Assembly: GCA_914767885.1 (NCBI GenBank)
Contig: CAJZBQ010000045.1
Coordinates: forward strand, 206,001 to 270,000
Direction: 5' to 3'
Source: Blepharisma stoltei
Lineage: Eukaryota; Ciliophora; Heterotrichea; Heterotrichida; Blepharismidae
DNA: 64,000 nt
Shown: piece by piece, positions 10,854 through 22,352 of the stretch
Position numbering within the stretch: position 1 is the stretch's first letter
Layout of the letters: each line of letters begins with the position of its first letter
Position numbers and translations under genes: made by a program
The notes under the pieces: generated by a model
Database searches by the model: none
What the model was told of the DNA's origin: nothing
Seen by the model: only the letters and a program-made list of their open reading frames with translations

Positions 10854-12102
10854 TTATTTTAAAAATCTCAAAGTAGATGAAGAAGATCTTTGAAGCCGGC
10901 TTATCAGGCTGCTTTCCTGATCCTTTGTCAATTTTTTACTTTTACTAGAGTCTGGCTTTTTATTTGTTAAAATGGTATCAATATCCTCTAATTTAGCATC
11001 TTCTAACTCCCCTCCCCTCCGTGAGTGAACAAAAAAATTTTGTTCACTCACGGAGAGGGGTTAATTTTTTTTTTTTAAAAAAAATATTTTTTTTCGAAAT
11101 TTAAAAAAATCCTAATTCGCAAAAATTGGAAAGCAAATATTAATTTAATTTATAAAATTTATGTTTTAAAAAGCAATTCGTTTAAAATTAAACAGAATTA
11201 GCACTAGATTTCATTATGCTAATTATCACTTATATATCAAAATTTTTCTATTAAAAAAATTTTTGTTCACTCACGGAGGGTGGGTTTTTGGGCAAAAAAA
11301 TAGCGATTTTTCTAATGGTTTTGTTCACTCAAGGAGGGGGGAGTAAGCTTATTTTATATTTTGCTTTTGTGGCTTGAATATCAATAGGAGAACTATTTCT
11401 ATTCTGCGGCACAACTTTTATAGCCTCTTGAGAAAATTTCATATTTAGCTGCTTTTGTGAGCCATTTCTTCCATAAGGTGTTGAAGGCTTTGTTGGGCTT
11501 GATTTTCTAGGTGTTGCTACTTTTAATGGGGAAGTTTTAGGAGATTTTAGAAGACTTGTATTATTATTTACTGAAGATACATCAATTTTCATTGTTTTTT
11601 TCGGTTTATTGTTTGTAGTCGTTTTTAGTTCTTTTAAAGTGGAATACAAACTTTTATTATTGCTTGGCTCAGGTTTTTCATCAGGCAGTTTTGCTGATTT
11701 TTCTTCAGACTCGCTTAATTTGGCTTTATTTACTTTTTGAGGGTTCTGGGGTGGGTTATTAGGAAGTAAAGCTTGCTTTGCCGCAGCTGCTATATCACAT
11801 AAATATTTACTATTATCTACACTAAGCTCTCTTTTGTGCTCTTCTAGTATAGAAAGTTTTCTCGTGGCTAATGGCTCTATCATTGTGGTATTATGTCTTG
11901 TATAGTTTCTAGAATCATTCATGCTGCGGTCATTTTCTAAATAGCTTGTCAAGTCATTAATTTTTGAAATAAAATCGCCTCTTTTTAAAGATTTTACTCT
12001 TTTACGTTCTTCGTGTAGGTTGAGGAGCCTGATAGGTCTGCGTATTGGGCTGTTTATAGATTTCTCTAATGCAGCATTTTGTGTAGTTGTATTGCTATCC
12101 AT
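10854..12102 (-). CDS. disordered Ser/Lys/Pro-rich protein interrupted by a MITE
   Basis: ATG at 12102. The sequence is low-complexity, with SPxK/SPTK-like phosphorylation-type motifs (KSPKTSPLK, RKSSPTKPSTP), so CDK-type regulation is possible (inference). The frame is interrupted at 11345 and resumes at 11003. Deleting 340 bp joins Ile-Ser-Leu to Glu-Asp-Ala with total length 909 nt (302 aa). No domain is recognised. Confidence 0.65.
11004..11345. mobile_element. IES, MITE family 1 (GTGAGTGAAC variant)
   Basis: TA-bounded. Left palindrome CTCCGTGAGTGAACAAAA plus inverse, AT-rich core, right end with CTCACGGAGGGTGGG and a terminal AAGGAGGGGGGAGTA. 340 bp are removed. Confidence 0.85.
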
Positions 12103-12700
12103 TTTATATGGAAAATATAATATCCTAAATAAATTAGGATTACTGAGGGTAAATAGGAAGATTTATCATTATAGAATAACTACTCAATTGTAAGTTTATT
12201 ATAAAGAACTATTTGGCCTTATCAAAGCTCTTTCATGAATAATGGACCTTATTTTAATTGTTCTAGGACTTATAACATTTGCTCAGCTCTTTTTTAACAA
12301 GAAAGCTTAAGCGACGAAAAATCAGAAGCACTAATAATGTGGTAAACATTTTGAAGTATTTTTCAAACTTTTGCGTCTACAAGTTTATTTTAATGGATAA
12401 ATAAACCATCACTGGTGTTGCTCCCAATTAGGTAATACTAATCATTTGCTTTAGTTCTAATAGGTTCGTTTAGGCTAACTTTTTAATATGCATTTAGCTA
12501 TCAATTATGAAGTGTTTGGAATTTAAGGAATAGGAGAGTAATATTCGGAGCATTATACATTCTGGTGGAGCCTTAGTCTATTTATTTTAAACAGATTCAG
12601 ATTCTCAAAGGAAATATTTGACATATGCTAATTAGGGAGTAAAGGTTAAGGGCAAGATTATTTTGCATTAGCTTTAAATTTCTTTTGAGATCTACATCAT
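12103..12700. other. intergenic, possible decayed small frame
   Basis: No supported gene. On the plus strand from about 12242 a frame starting with a hydrophobic segment continues to about 12460 only if several UAA/UAG codons are read through. I treat it as non-coding or a relic. Confidence 0.3.
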
Positions 12701-15700
12701 ATGAGTAAATTTAAATGATTTATGAAAATAATTTCTAGGCCCCTTATAATAAAATTAATGGAAAGCGGTGATCCAGACTTAATATTAGAAAGAAAAAGAA
12801 GAGAGATTGCTATCGGGATCAGAGATCTCATTAAAAGCGTAACTGTGCAGGATAATCCCGAGCCGGAAGAAATTATAAATGTGATGTCAGAAGCATCAAA
12901 TGCCCATGGATTAGATTATTTGTTGGCTAATCAAAGCTACCTAAATATATGGACAAAATTAGAAAATATAGATTTAAAGGGCCCCTTTGCTTATTTCTAT
13001 CTCGGACTAATTATTGATTATGATGACATGCCAACAAAAAAATTTTTTAAAGTAATAAAAAATTGTTTACAAAAATTGAATGTAAACTATCAAGATTTGA
13101 TCAATTTCCTAAAACATTGTGGATTGGAAGTTCTAATAAAGCTTATTACAATTTTTGTGTTAGCTGAGAAAGTCGACAAAGACAAGCTTGACGGAAAGAA
13201 AATATATGAAATAAATAATTCATTCATAGCCAGATTCAATTCAATTTATCTTAGAGGAGATAGTCTTGGCTATCTTGATGATTTCCTAGTAAGAAGATTT
13301 TTGCAATTTTTAAATTTTGCTGATGAACTGAATTTGGGAAAAAATTGCACCATACCTGTTGACTCATGAAGTAATTTATTGGAGTGTGCTAGTTCCGCCC
13401 AAACATTTAAATACATATTTCCAGCACTCAAAAATCATATAAAATTTGCTAAAGATAAAACGTCAGAAACTCCTCATTTAGTTTCTTGTTTACTTTCACG
13501 TTCAAATAAAGCGCGTTATTGGGCTTCTGATCAGCTTTTTTTGAAGAATAAGAACTGAATGTCATCTTACATTAAGTTCTATTTGGACGATTTGCTCAGT
13601 GAGACCATTACTTATGATCATGATACCGTTCCTTATGACCTTTTTTCGAGCGATCCCATTAGTTATGATATGAAAATACAAAGAATATCGTCAGCGATTT
13701 CTCTTTTTATATCGTTCATAACAGATAAAAACAAAAAAAAACTGAACAAATAATTAAAGATTCTAAACTAATAAGAATTTTTAAGCTTCCACAATGATCT
13801 GAAGACATTTATAAAGGGATAAGTAAACTTGTTGAAATTCAGCTTACAAGTCAGTCATATAGCATTGAGTTTTTGGATGAATATTTTTTATATATCAAAA
13901 ACGATCCAGATCCATATTTAATTTCAAAAGCTCAAAATATAACGATTCAGCTTATACTTTTTTCTTGTTTAAAAATTGATGATAAAAGCATTAAAGATTC
14001 TATTTTGAGTTATACTGTGGAATTTTTCAAAAATTACTATAAAAATGGCATTGCTATATATAATAGCGACTTTGCTAACATTATTAATATTTTATCATTA
14101 ATCTCTCGATACTTGCCTTTGATTTGGGATTTAATTTTTGAAGCAGTAACTGAGATGAATCTAAATTTAGAAGAATTAGATTCTGAACTAAATATGGATC
14201 GAGAATATCTAATAGGAAAACTAAAATCTAGGAGTGAGGAGCAATTGAACAATAAAATTCCAAAAGAATTTCTAAATTTTATTGATAGCCTAATTACTTA
14301 TCTTGGTGAAGGTGCAAGTGACTCATTAAATGAGATGGATAATATTATTAGAAATTGAAATATTGACTTTGATATCCGTTCAGAGAGCTATAAAGACAAT
14401 GATTATTGGGGAAAAGTTTTAATTTATTATTGCTGAAATTCAAAACACTTTATTAGTTTGAAAGAATTTTGGGAAATGAAAGTTAAAGAGAAAAATGAGC
14501 AGGAGGCAAAAGAAGTGGCAGAACAAGAGACAAAACAAGAGATAAATGAAGAAACAAAAGAAGAGCTAAAAGAAGAGATAAAAAAAGAGATAAAAGAAAT
14601 TGATATTGTACAAGAAGACTTTTCATCATTAAATCCAATCGATTTTTTCAGCGATATAAATATTCTATACCTTCCAGAAGAGCATAAAGGCTATAAAGAA
14701 AATCAAGTAAGCCAAAAAGGGAAAAAATGAACGCAAAAAGAAATTGATCTTCAAGTTCAGCTTCTATCAGAATTCAAAAATTGTTGCGTATTAAACATTT
14801 TATTTGACATAAAAATTTCAAATCAAGTAAAAAAGTGGTTAATTTCTCAATTATCCAATTTATTCAGTTTATCTATCAATTATTCTAATGAAAATGCAAA
14901 TTTTATAATAAAAACAATTCCATTTGTAATGCAGCTGATATCCAAACCAATAGTAAAAGCAAATAATAACCAAAAAAAGAATTTCGATACTTTAGCTCGC
15001 TCCAGAGCTGTAAAAGAAAGCCTCGATAATATTGGCCTTAAAATCAATTTTTTCTCATAATTCTTCCTGAAGGTTTGCTAATTCTTTTAATTCAGATACA
15101 TCACTTATGAGTCATAGATATGGTGTGGTTTTTTCGTAATTTACTCCAATAATATCTCTTAAATGATTGATAAAATCTCTTCTTTCATTCTTGTATTTTA
15201 TACATATATTTATGCTGTGTTTCTCTGTTTCTTTCGTTTTACATAAATTACACATATCATTTTGATTAATATTTTGATTTTTCTTTGAGTGTCTTAGGGC
15301 TGTTAGAGTTTGTGCAGGTCCTGCTGCGTATCTTCATGCTGCTTTAATTCTCGCTTCACTTACCAAGTTTTTATTTAGATTTCAAAATTGCAGTTGACAT
15401 TTAGAGTTAAGGTTAATCTCTCTTAAGAATTTGTACGTTTTTAGTGTAATCTTTTTATCAATTTCTTTTTCATGTATTTTTTGCCAGTATCTTTTAACTT
15501 TTAATTTGACGTCTTTCTTTCAGTCTTTGTTAATTCAATTTACTTCACTGTCAGAGTACCGATATGGTAAATTTAATTCATACTTGCTCAATAAATTTGC
15601 ATATAAATCTTGAGTTGGTGTTATTCTGTCCTTTAAATTTTTAAGAAAATGTAATGAAATTTCAGAATATGAGTTCATTTCATATATCTTTTGTAGAAAT

Positions 15701-18700
15701 ATCAATGATTTTTGATCAATATATTGTTCGACTGTAGGAATATTTAAATCAAGTAATATAGGCTCTATTGGTGTTTTGCTGTATACGCGGCAACATTCTC
15801 TAATAATTTTATTGAACATTCTTTGGATAAAAATAATTGCAGTTTTACTTCTTTTTCTTGAGCAAATTTCCAATCCATATGTGCATCTCGGAAGAAATAT
15901 TGCTTTATAGCAGTTAATTAATGTTGTAGTTGGGATATTTAGCATTTTTCTAATTGCTGGTATAAATGAACTACATGTACTTATTGCTTTATTTTTTAAA
16001 TAAGCATATTGTGATTGATCTAAACCTGTTGATTTTAAATTTCCTTTAAAAACAATTCCTAGGTATTTATATTTATCAACTATTGGAATTTCAGTTCTTT
16101 TAAAATGTAGTTTGGGTAATTTTTGGAGGGTATTTTTTCTGTTTCTATTAATAATTGTCATCAATGCCGTTTTTTCAGGTCCTATATTTAAATCCATACC
16201 ATTTTCTTCTGTTCATTTTTTAAGATTATTAAGAATTGACTGTAGATCCTCACATTTTCCTGTAATAAAAGCTGTATCATCTGCATATTGAAAATTTATT
16301 TTTGAGTATAAATTCTCGTTTTTAATTAATTCTAGGCTAATATCTTTTGTTACATTTTCAATATCATCGATATAGATATTAAATAATAATGGAGAAATCG
16401 CACTTCCTTGTCTAACCCCTTTAGTAATATCGATTTTAAATGTTTCATTTCCGTTGATTATTAAGGTAGTCTTTTCTCCTTTAATCATCTGGGAGATTGA
16501 TTTTCAACTATCATCTGTGACTCTCTTACTTTTTATCTTTTCCATGAGTTTAGTTCTATCCACAGAATCATATGCTTTCGAAAAATCTATAAAAAGTATA
16601 TATGAATCACTCTTTTTCCCTTTATTATAATATTTTCGATATTCTAAGGTATTTTTCAGTAAGAAACTTTGTGTTATGCATGATTTTCCTTTTCTAAACC
16701 CATGTTGTCTATCTGAGATCTTAACGTTGTTTTCAATTTTTCTTAGTTCAGCCTTGTCAAGAATCTTCATAAAACTGTTCATTAATGTTATAGGTCTGTG
16801 ATTCTTCAATTCTTTATGATTTCCTTTACCTTTATATATAAGAATAGTCTTAGCTTCATTTGCAACATCCGGTATACCATAAATTCTGCAAGTATTTAAA
16901 AAATGTGTTATTGCTTCTACCATTATATCTCCTCCTTTTTTTATTATTTCATTCGTTATATTATCTGGTCCAGGAGCTTTTCTGTTAGGCAAAGATTTAA
17001 TAATATTCTCAATCTTTTTTGAGTTTCAAAGTTCATCTTCTAGACAACCTGCTTGTGGAATAAAAGATATCGTACTCCTAAATTGATCTTCAAATTCTTT
17101 TGTTCAAGATTGAATCTCAAATGCATTCATTGGTAAGACCAGTTTGTTTTTATTCAATAATCTTTTTATTTTGTTTCAAGCTCCATAGGGATCATTTATG
17201 CATTGTTTTAATCTATTTTCACTTATTATTTCATATCTATCTAGTCTTTTTAACTGATCAATGCATATTTTCTTTACTTTCCGTATTCTTTCAATAAATT
17301 CATTATTTTTCTGAGAATAGCAAAATTTGATTCATTCTTTGAGTTTGTTAATTCTTTTCCTTAAAATTTTCATTTCTGGAGTTTTAAAATGATCAGGCTG
17401 TAATTTAGTTTTTAGAATAATTGATTCTTCATCTAAGATAGTCTTTATTTCGGTATAGATTTGAGAAGGGTTATTTGTTATGAAAATACCTTTTTCTTTG
17501 AATTTAAGGAAGAGTCTGCTTTTAAAGGCTTCATGTTCATCTCCTTCTAGTTTATATCATGGAATAATTGTTTTTTGAGTTCCTAATGATATAATTATCG
17601 AAATGCGTGATAGGAGTAAAATATGGTTAGTATTTAATTGAGGGACTTCTATATAAATAATTTCTGATGTTGAGTTTGAGAGAATGTAATCAATAATTGT
17701 GTGTGTATTATGACCTCTAAAAGTTGATATTTGCATATCATTGAGAATGTATAGATGAGAATCTTTTATAAATTTAGAAAATATCTCTCCTGTTAGATCA
17801 TCGATTTCAGATAAATATCCTTTTAGATGTGCATTAAAATCACCCAATAGTACTATTTGACGTCTATCCTTTTGATTTTTTTGAATAATTTCTTGAACTT
17901 CTATGATAAAGTCAATATAGTCATCAATTGATTTCTTACTTTGGTGATTTGCTACTACTGGGGCATAAGCTACTATTATCAAGTAATCTTCAATTAATGT
18001 TGCTGTTATTCTATGATTGTTAGTTTCAATTGATGTTATTAGATTTGCAAATGTTTCATGTATTAGTAACCCAGTTCCGCCTGATCCTCTGTTGCCAGCA
18101 ATTGGCCCATTATTTCCAATTCAGATAAATCCTTGAATATATAAGGAAGTTTTCAGTCATGTTTCAGCAATTCCAAGAATAGAAATATCATTACATAATC
18201 GATTAACATTGTCTTCTAACAATTCGTCTTTCCCTATTCCAGATAGTCTTTTTTTTCTAACTACCCTATCGATCTTGCAGGCATTACTGTATTCGGAGGT
18301 GATATCTTAATAAACAGTAGATATAACGATGAAATGCCCTTAAACGATTGCGCTCAGAAAGTCATTTTTTTCCATGAACTTGCGCACCATATCAGAAAAA
18401 CGAAAGGGGGCTTCTATGATATTAACCAAAAAACTCCAGACACTAAAAGCACAATATTTAAAGGAGCTCCAGGAGCGAAAAAAGCAACTCAATTGCGATC
18501 TACGAATGAGGGTGGCTGGCAGCTGGAGTCTGAACTCTTCTCTGTATTTTTTGTAAAAATTTGTGACAAACAAATTAACTTTCTCAATATAATTTCAAGT
18601 TGGAACTTACCACTTCAAGAGTTCAAATACTGGCTGAGGAACGCATATTCAGAGCATTCAAATAAATATCAATTGGGAAGAGGCAAGGATGGGCTGTACT

Positions 18701-18936
18701 CTTTAGAGAGAAGGGTCATAATGATAATTAAATACGTAATAAATGTTTTTCACATTTTTTTTTAATAATAAGTGAATATGTTTTCAAATTTAAATAGTAT
18801 CCTGCTTGATTAATATAATATGTTGGAAAAATTTATATTCGGATCATTCAGACAGTGCTAAGTGGGAAAATGGCGATGGGTCATAACGATAATAAATTTG
18901 ACTAAATTGGTTTTAAAATTTATTCAGCAGTTTTAA
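12701..18936 (+). CDS. large protein with C-terminal HExxH motif, interrupted by a LINE-bearing IES
   Basis: ATG 12701; UGA is Trp at 12716, 13367, 13556, 13796, 14356 and elsewhere. The first about 780 residues are helical repeat-like with a Glu/Lys-rich linker near 14480-14600. Removing 3204 bp (TA 15058 to TA 18262) joins Phe-Ser to Tyr-Pro-Ile-Asp. This leads into FFHELAHH (a zinc-metallopeptidase-like HExxH) and a Glu 40 residues on. A further 165-bp IES (18719-18885) hides the true C-terminus. One missing A in the run 13733-13741 must be assumed; with it the total is 956 codons. I do not recognise the family. The HExxH may be catalytic but the overall function is unknown. Confidence 0.6.
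15058..18263 (-). mobile_element. 3.2-kb IES consisting of a 5'-truncated LINE with APE endonuclease and RT
   Basis: Read on the minus strand from about 18250, one continuous frame (UGA = Trp) encodes an apurinic-type endonuclease (AETW, LLGDFNAH, IIDYIL). A reverse transcriptase follows (KAPGPDN, ILIYKGKG, FIDFSKAYDSV, QGSAISPLLFN, YADD), then a C-terminal Cys/His tail (CNLCKTKETEKH). The start of the endonuclease domain and the usual 3' tail are missing. TA 15058-15059 and 18262-18263 are in the same codon phase of the host gene, so the whole segment behaves as an IES. A UGA-decoding, otherwise intact frame suggests a recently active germline LINE. Confidence 0.85.
18719..18885. mobile_element. 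IES, 165 bp
   Basis: Flanked by an extended direct repeat GGGTCATAA at both ends (18714-18722 and 18879-18887). Removal of 165 bp replaces a premature UAA-terminated tail by the ending ..TIINLTKLVLKFIQQF. Length is a multiple of three, so frame gives less discrimination than elsewhere. Confidence 0.55.
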
Positions 18937-18965
18937 TCTATTTTAATGATAAAAATTAAATTTGA

Positions 18966-19267
18966 ATGGAAAGCATAAGCGAGACACAATGCTTGAAAGA
19001 AAAAGGAGCCGAATCAGAAGACTCATACAAAGTGCTATTATTAAGAAATTTTCCATTATTTTTAACTGATAAAAAGATGAAAAATAATCAATGATCTTTG
19101 CACCTCACTCCCAAAGCCTCACCTGGGTAGAAAAATTAATCAGGGTCGGAAAATTTGCAAATCAAAATTTTTCAGGAGCCGAATGCCATTTTATTTATGC
19201 AAAAATTGGAAACAAAAATAATTTTTCTATTAAATATGTGTTTGACAGTGCAAACTTTTTAAAATAG
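18966..19267 (+). CDS. possible small gene, RRM-like start, frame broken
   Basis: Two overlapping frames look coding. One from ATG 18966 contains KVLLLRNFPLFLT, like the first strand of an RRM. The other from ATG 19091 runs to UAG 19267. A shift of frame near 19085 would be needed to join them, and neither a 15-nt intron nor a TA pair resolves it. It could be a decayed gene or contain a sequencing slip. Confidence 0.3.
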
Positions 19268-19683
19268 ATTTCATATATTAACATTTGTATATTAAAAAAT
19301 ATTTTTAATAAATCGGCAGGGAAGTTACCAATTTCTATTCCAATAAAAAATGTTTTAACCTTTTATATTTCTTAAATTTTTGTTTATCCAAATATAATGA
19401 CTAAATTATATCAAGGAAAAATTTTAAAGACTTCAAGAATGTGTCTATAAATAATTTATTCTATTTAAAATCTATCTATTGTTTTAAAAATTTCAGAAAA
19501 GCTTTGTATTTCATTTGGAAATTTATTTAATTAATGACAAAAATTAAAATTTATGAATCTTATAAGGTAAATGCCAAAAATTGAGTTAAAGCCCAAATAT
19601 TATTTAAAGGTGGTAGCACAGCTTATATCCAGTCTCAAAAATATATTTTTAGTTAAATTATTTATTTGTATCAATTTAGCTAA
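19268..19683. other. AT-rich intergenic
   Basis: Very AT-rich with no recognisable gene. A short open frame at 19571-19762 overlaps the 3' end of the minus-strand receptor gene and is not supported. Confidence 0.35.
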
Positions 19684-21640
19684 TTACATATCTTTTGAGT
19701 CTGGCAATTGCTCAATTAAACTTCTCCAGTTAAACTTGCTTTTATTAAAAAGCTCATTATGAGGATACACTCTTTCTGTTTTCGTTTTAAAAGGGTTATG
19801 AATTCTAAGGATCCCCCCCTCATTTGTCCAATTTTCTAGTCTTTTTATCATTTGTCCATTTTTATAGTTTTGTTTATAGGAAAAAACATTGTTTTAGGTC
19901 AAAAATTTTGATCGAAAAATTTTTTTCAGGACCTCGATTGTCTTCTAGTTTTTTTAAAGTAAAACTAAAATTTAGGACATTCGAAAAAATCCAAAAAAGA
20001 CTAAAAAATGGAACAAATCATTTTTGACTAGATTTTGGGACAAATGAGTGGGGGATCCTTATTATCCTGATATTTCAACAGCACATTAGCTAACGATTTA
20101 TAATTTGCAACAAGCTCAGAAATTTCATCATTATTTCTTTTAAGCTATTTATATCAAGATTCCCTAAAAATTCACTTTCTACTGCATGTGAATTAATTTT
20201 ATTGGTAAAATCCGCAATCTTTTGCAAAGGGCTTCTTATAGATCTCGATGAACAATGAATTATCATAATAATTACAGCTAAAATAACTCCACCACAAAAT
20301 ATAAAAAACCCTATTAAAACTCCTCCGAATTCTTCGATTTTATTTCTGCTGTCGCTTCCATAAGTCGTAATATAGAATTTCCCCATAAATATCCCATAAT
20401 TTTTTTTATAAATCTCCTATTAGTATTATATAAGAGAGAAAATAATATCTCTCTCCTTTACAAAAAACATAAGAACATACCATCATTCGTCATTATTTTG
20501 ACTCCCTATTGGGAATCTAGCAACTCTATATACTTCATCGTGAAAAACCATAAAATGGATCCCTTTAGGCTTAGCCAATACTTTTCCCCAAAAATGGGAA
20601 TCTTCTAGCTGGGTAATTGAGCCATAGGAATTGCTTCACCATCCTTTTCCATTGCGTTTTAAAATCTGGCCACTCTTGTGGACAAGGGCTGTGTCCCCTT
20701 TTCCTAGTTATTTTAGCTCTTTAAGGTCTTGATATATAAATATGACAGGCAAATCAGCTAATATAACCCCAATATTTTTATTGTTGTTATCAGTAAGTGA
20801 TGTCGCCAATGAAATTATACCAAGAAGATTCCCTAACTCCCCCCCCATCCTTGATCGAACGACTCGCCATCGTTCGATCAAGGATGGGAGTTAAAAAAAA
20901 TATTTTTGGGAATAACATTTTATATATATATAATGAAAAAGATAAATATATATTTTTTTTTATTTACTTTTAAATAAGAGGGTTAAGAGTATTTAATAAT
21001 TATTTTTACAGCAAAAAATTGAATTAATTTCATAAAATACCAATTTTTAATATTTTGATTTATTAGTTACCCTTTTAAACTGTATAAATTTTAATTTAAA
21101 TTAAATTTTTTTTAAAAATTTTAAAGAATCTCTATTTTATTAGATTATTGAGTTTTTAAGCCTAGGTTGATGACTAAATCACTTCGGATGGTTGATTTCG
21201 CAGCTTTTTGTCGTCTCAAAGCTCTGAAAACAACTTCATTAGGCAAATCTTCCAAAGCTTTTGATAACTAATATTTTTATATATATATATAAAAATTTGT
21301 ATGATATGAAAATCGTTCGATCAAGGATGGGGGTTAATTTCCCCAATTTTTAGGAATTTTTACAGTCAATCGTTCGATCAAGGATGGGGGGGAGTAAGTA
21401 GCTAGGGTACCCAGTTGTCGCTGAATTTGTAGCATTATTTTGTTTATAAGCTATATATCAAGTTTGGTTTGTAGGTCTATAAGTATTAGTAATGTAACTT
21501 CCTGGATAAGTGATCATAAATTGCCTTCATCAAAATACATCATATATCCCTTTTTCCTCATTTCTCTCCCCATCATTTTTCTCAAAATTATTATTAAAAA
21601 ATCATTAAAAACCGCTATATCTTATGACAGTCTGAAAAGC
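19684..21640 (-). CDS. dCACHE-TM-HAMP receptor-like protein, with in-frame UAA codons
   Basis: After removing three IESs the minus strand reads a periplasmic-type double cache domain. It has WWRQFMITYPGSYI at about 21530-21490, TNQTWYIAY, then ILADLPVIFIYQDL and TALVHKSGQIL. A transmembrane helix (about 20330-20270), a HAMP-like linker and a short cytosolic tail follow, ending at UAA 19684. UGA is Trp several times, including two adjacent ones. Two in-frame UAA codons (about 21611 and 20708-20710) remain inside well-conserved sequence. One A is probably missing in the T4 run 20138-20141. The 5' end is not resolved; the frame overlaps the RPA1-like sequence. It may be a sensor for extracellular ligands. 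Confidence 0.6.
19806..20061. mobile_element. IES, MITE family with AAGGATCC termini
   Basis: Inverted ends TAAGGATCCCCCCCTCATTTGTCC and GGACAAATGAGTGGGGGATCCTTA, TA-bounded, AT-rich interior. Removal of 254 bp joins the HAMP tail to the C-terminal part of the receptor in frame. It is unrelated to the GTGAGYGAAC family. Confidence 0.8.
20397..20479. mobile_element. IES, 81 bp
   Basis: Lies between the cache domain and the transmembrane helix. Both TAs are in codon phase 1/2 and the unremoved frame has UAA stops. The core holds a GAGAGAAAATAATATCTCTC hairpin like that in the IES 3784-3883. The exact TA choice is uncertain by a few bases. Confidence 0.55.
20834..21396. mobile_element. IES, MITE with ATCCTTGATCGAACGA palindrome
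   Basis: Same architecture as family 1 but a different core motif. The left end is a C-tract then CATCCTTGATCGAACGA and its inverse; further copies of TCGTTCGATCAAGGATGGG lie at about 21312 and 21370, and the right end is GGGGGGGAGTA. Removal of 561 bp joins Ser-Tyr-Leu to Gly-Asn-Leu in the cache domain. Confidence 0.8.
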
Positions 21641-21734
21641 CAATACAAGTGTCGTGGGCCAAATATTATTAAACCTAGACACTTTTTTGATCAAACTATA
21701 CGATACGTTAAAAATCTCTCCAAAAGTTTTATAA

Positions 21735-22001
21735 CAGCTATAAGTAAAACACACCCTTTGGTTCCCATACAAATTCTTTAATTTTGATGACTTGGTATTG
21801 AACGATTTCGTCAGAGGCAAATTTTTGTTAGATTGAGGCACCGACCATGACTTGGACATAGTCATCGCCATCAGAAATGACGAGACGGTAGCGGGTTGTG
21901 CCGAGAAGCTTGATGCCGAGGATCTGCACAGTTGGCTTTAGATCGTTGCAGGATACGCCTGAGTTGATAGAGCGGACAGCTCTTTTAGTTAGAAGTGACA
22001 T
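21735..22001 (-). pseudogene. RPA1 (replication protein A) N-terminal OB-fold fragment
   Basis: ATG 22001 opens a frame resembling the N-terminal DBD-F domain of RPA70: KPTVQILGIKLLGTTRYRLVISDG. The similarity continues (KFASDEIVQYQVIKIKEFVWEP), but a UAA at about 21828-21830 interrupts it and the frame slips near 21765. Only the first about 90 residues of a normally about 600-residue protein are present, and the sequence then overlaps the receptor gene. It could be a truncated duplicate, a gene needing further DNA rearrangement, or a UAA read as sense. The functional domain binds checkpoint and repair partners in intact RPA. Confidence 0.5.
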
Positions 22002-22352
22002 TTAATTTTTAAAAGATTGAGCGGTAGAGCCATAATACTTGAATTTACTATAAATATGGGTTTTTAAATATTTTATTAAAAATGGGAAGGAGTAAGAAAA
22101 ATTGTATATAGCCTAGGCATTTTTCCTAACTAGCCTGGGCCTTTTTCTAGCACAGATTGCCGATAATTATGATGCCGTAAAGGAGCTGGCTTGACTAAAT
22201 CCAAATCTATTTTTGGCAGATATATAGCAGCTATAGAATTGATAACAGTGATAACTACAATCATTTTATTTGAGGATAAATCCAAATATTCTATTAATTA
22301 TCATAAAATAATATTTTGAAAAGCTTAAAATTGCCTCTCATTTTAATAATAA

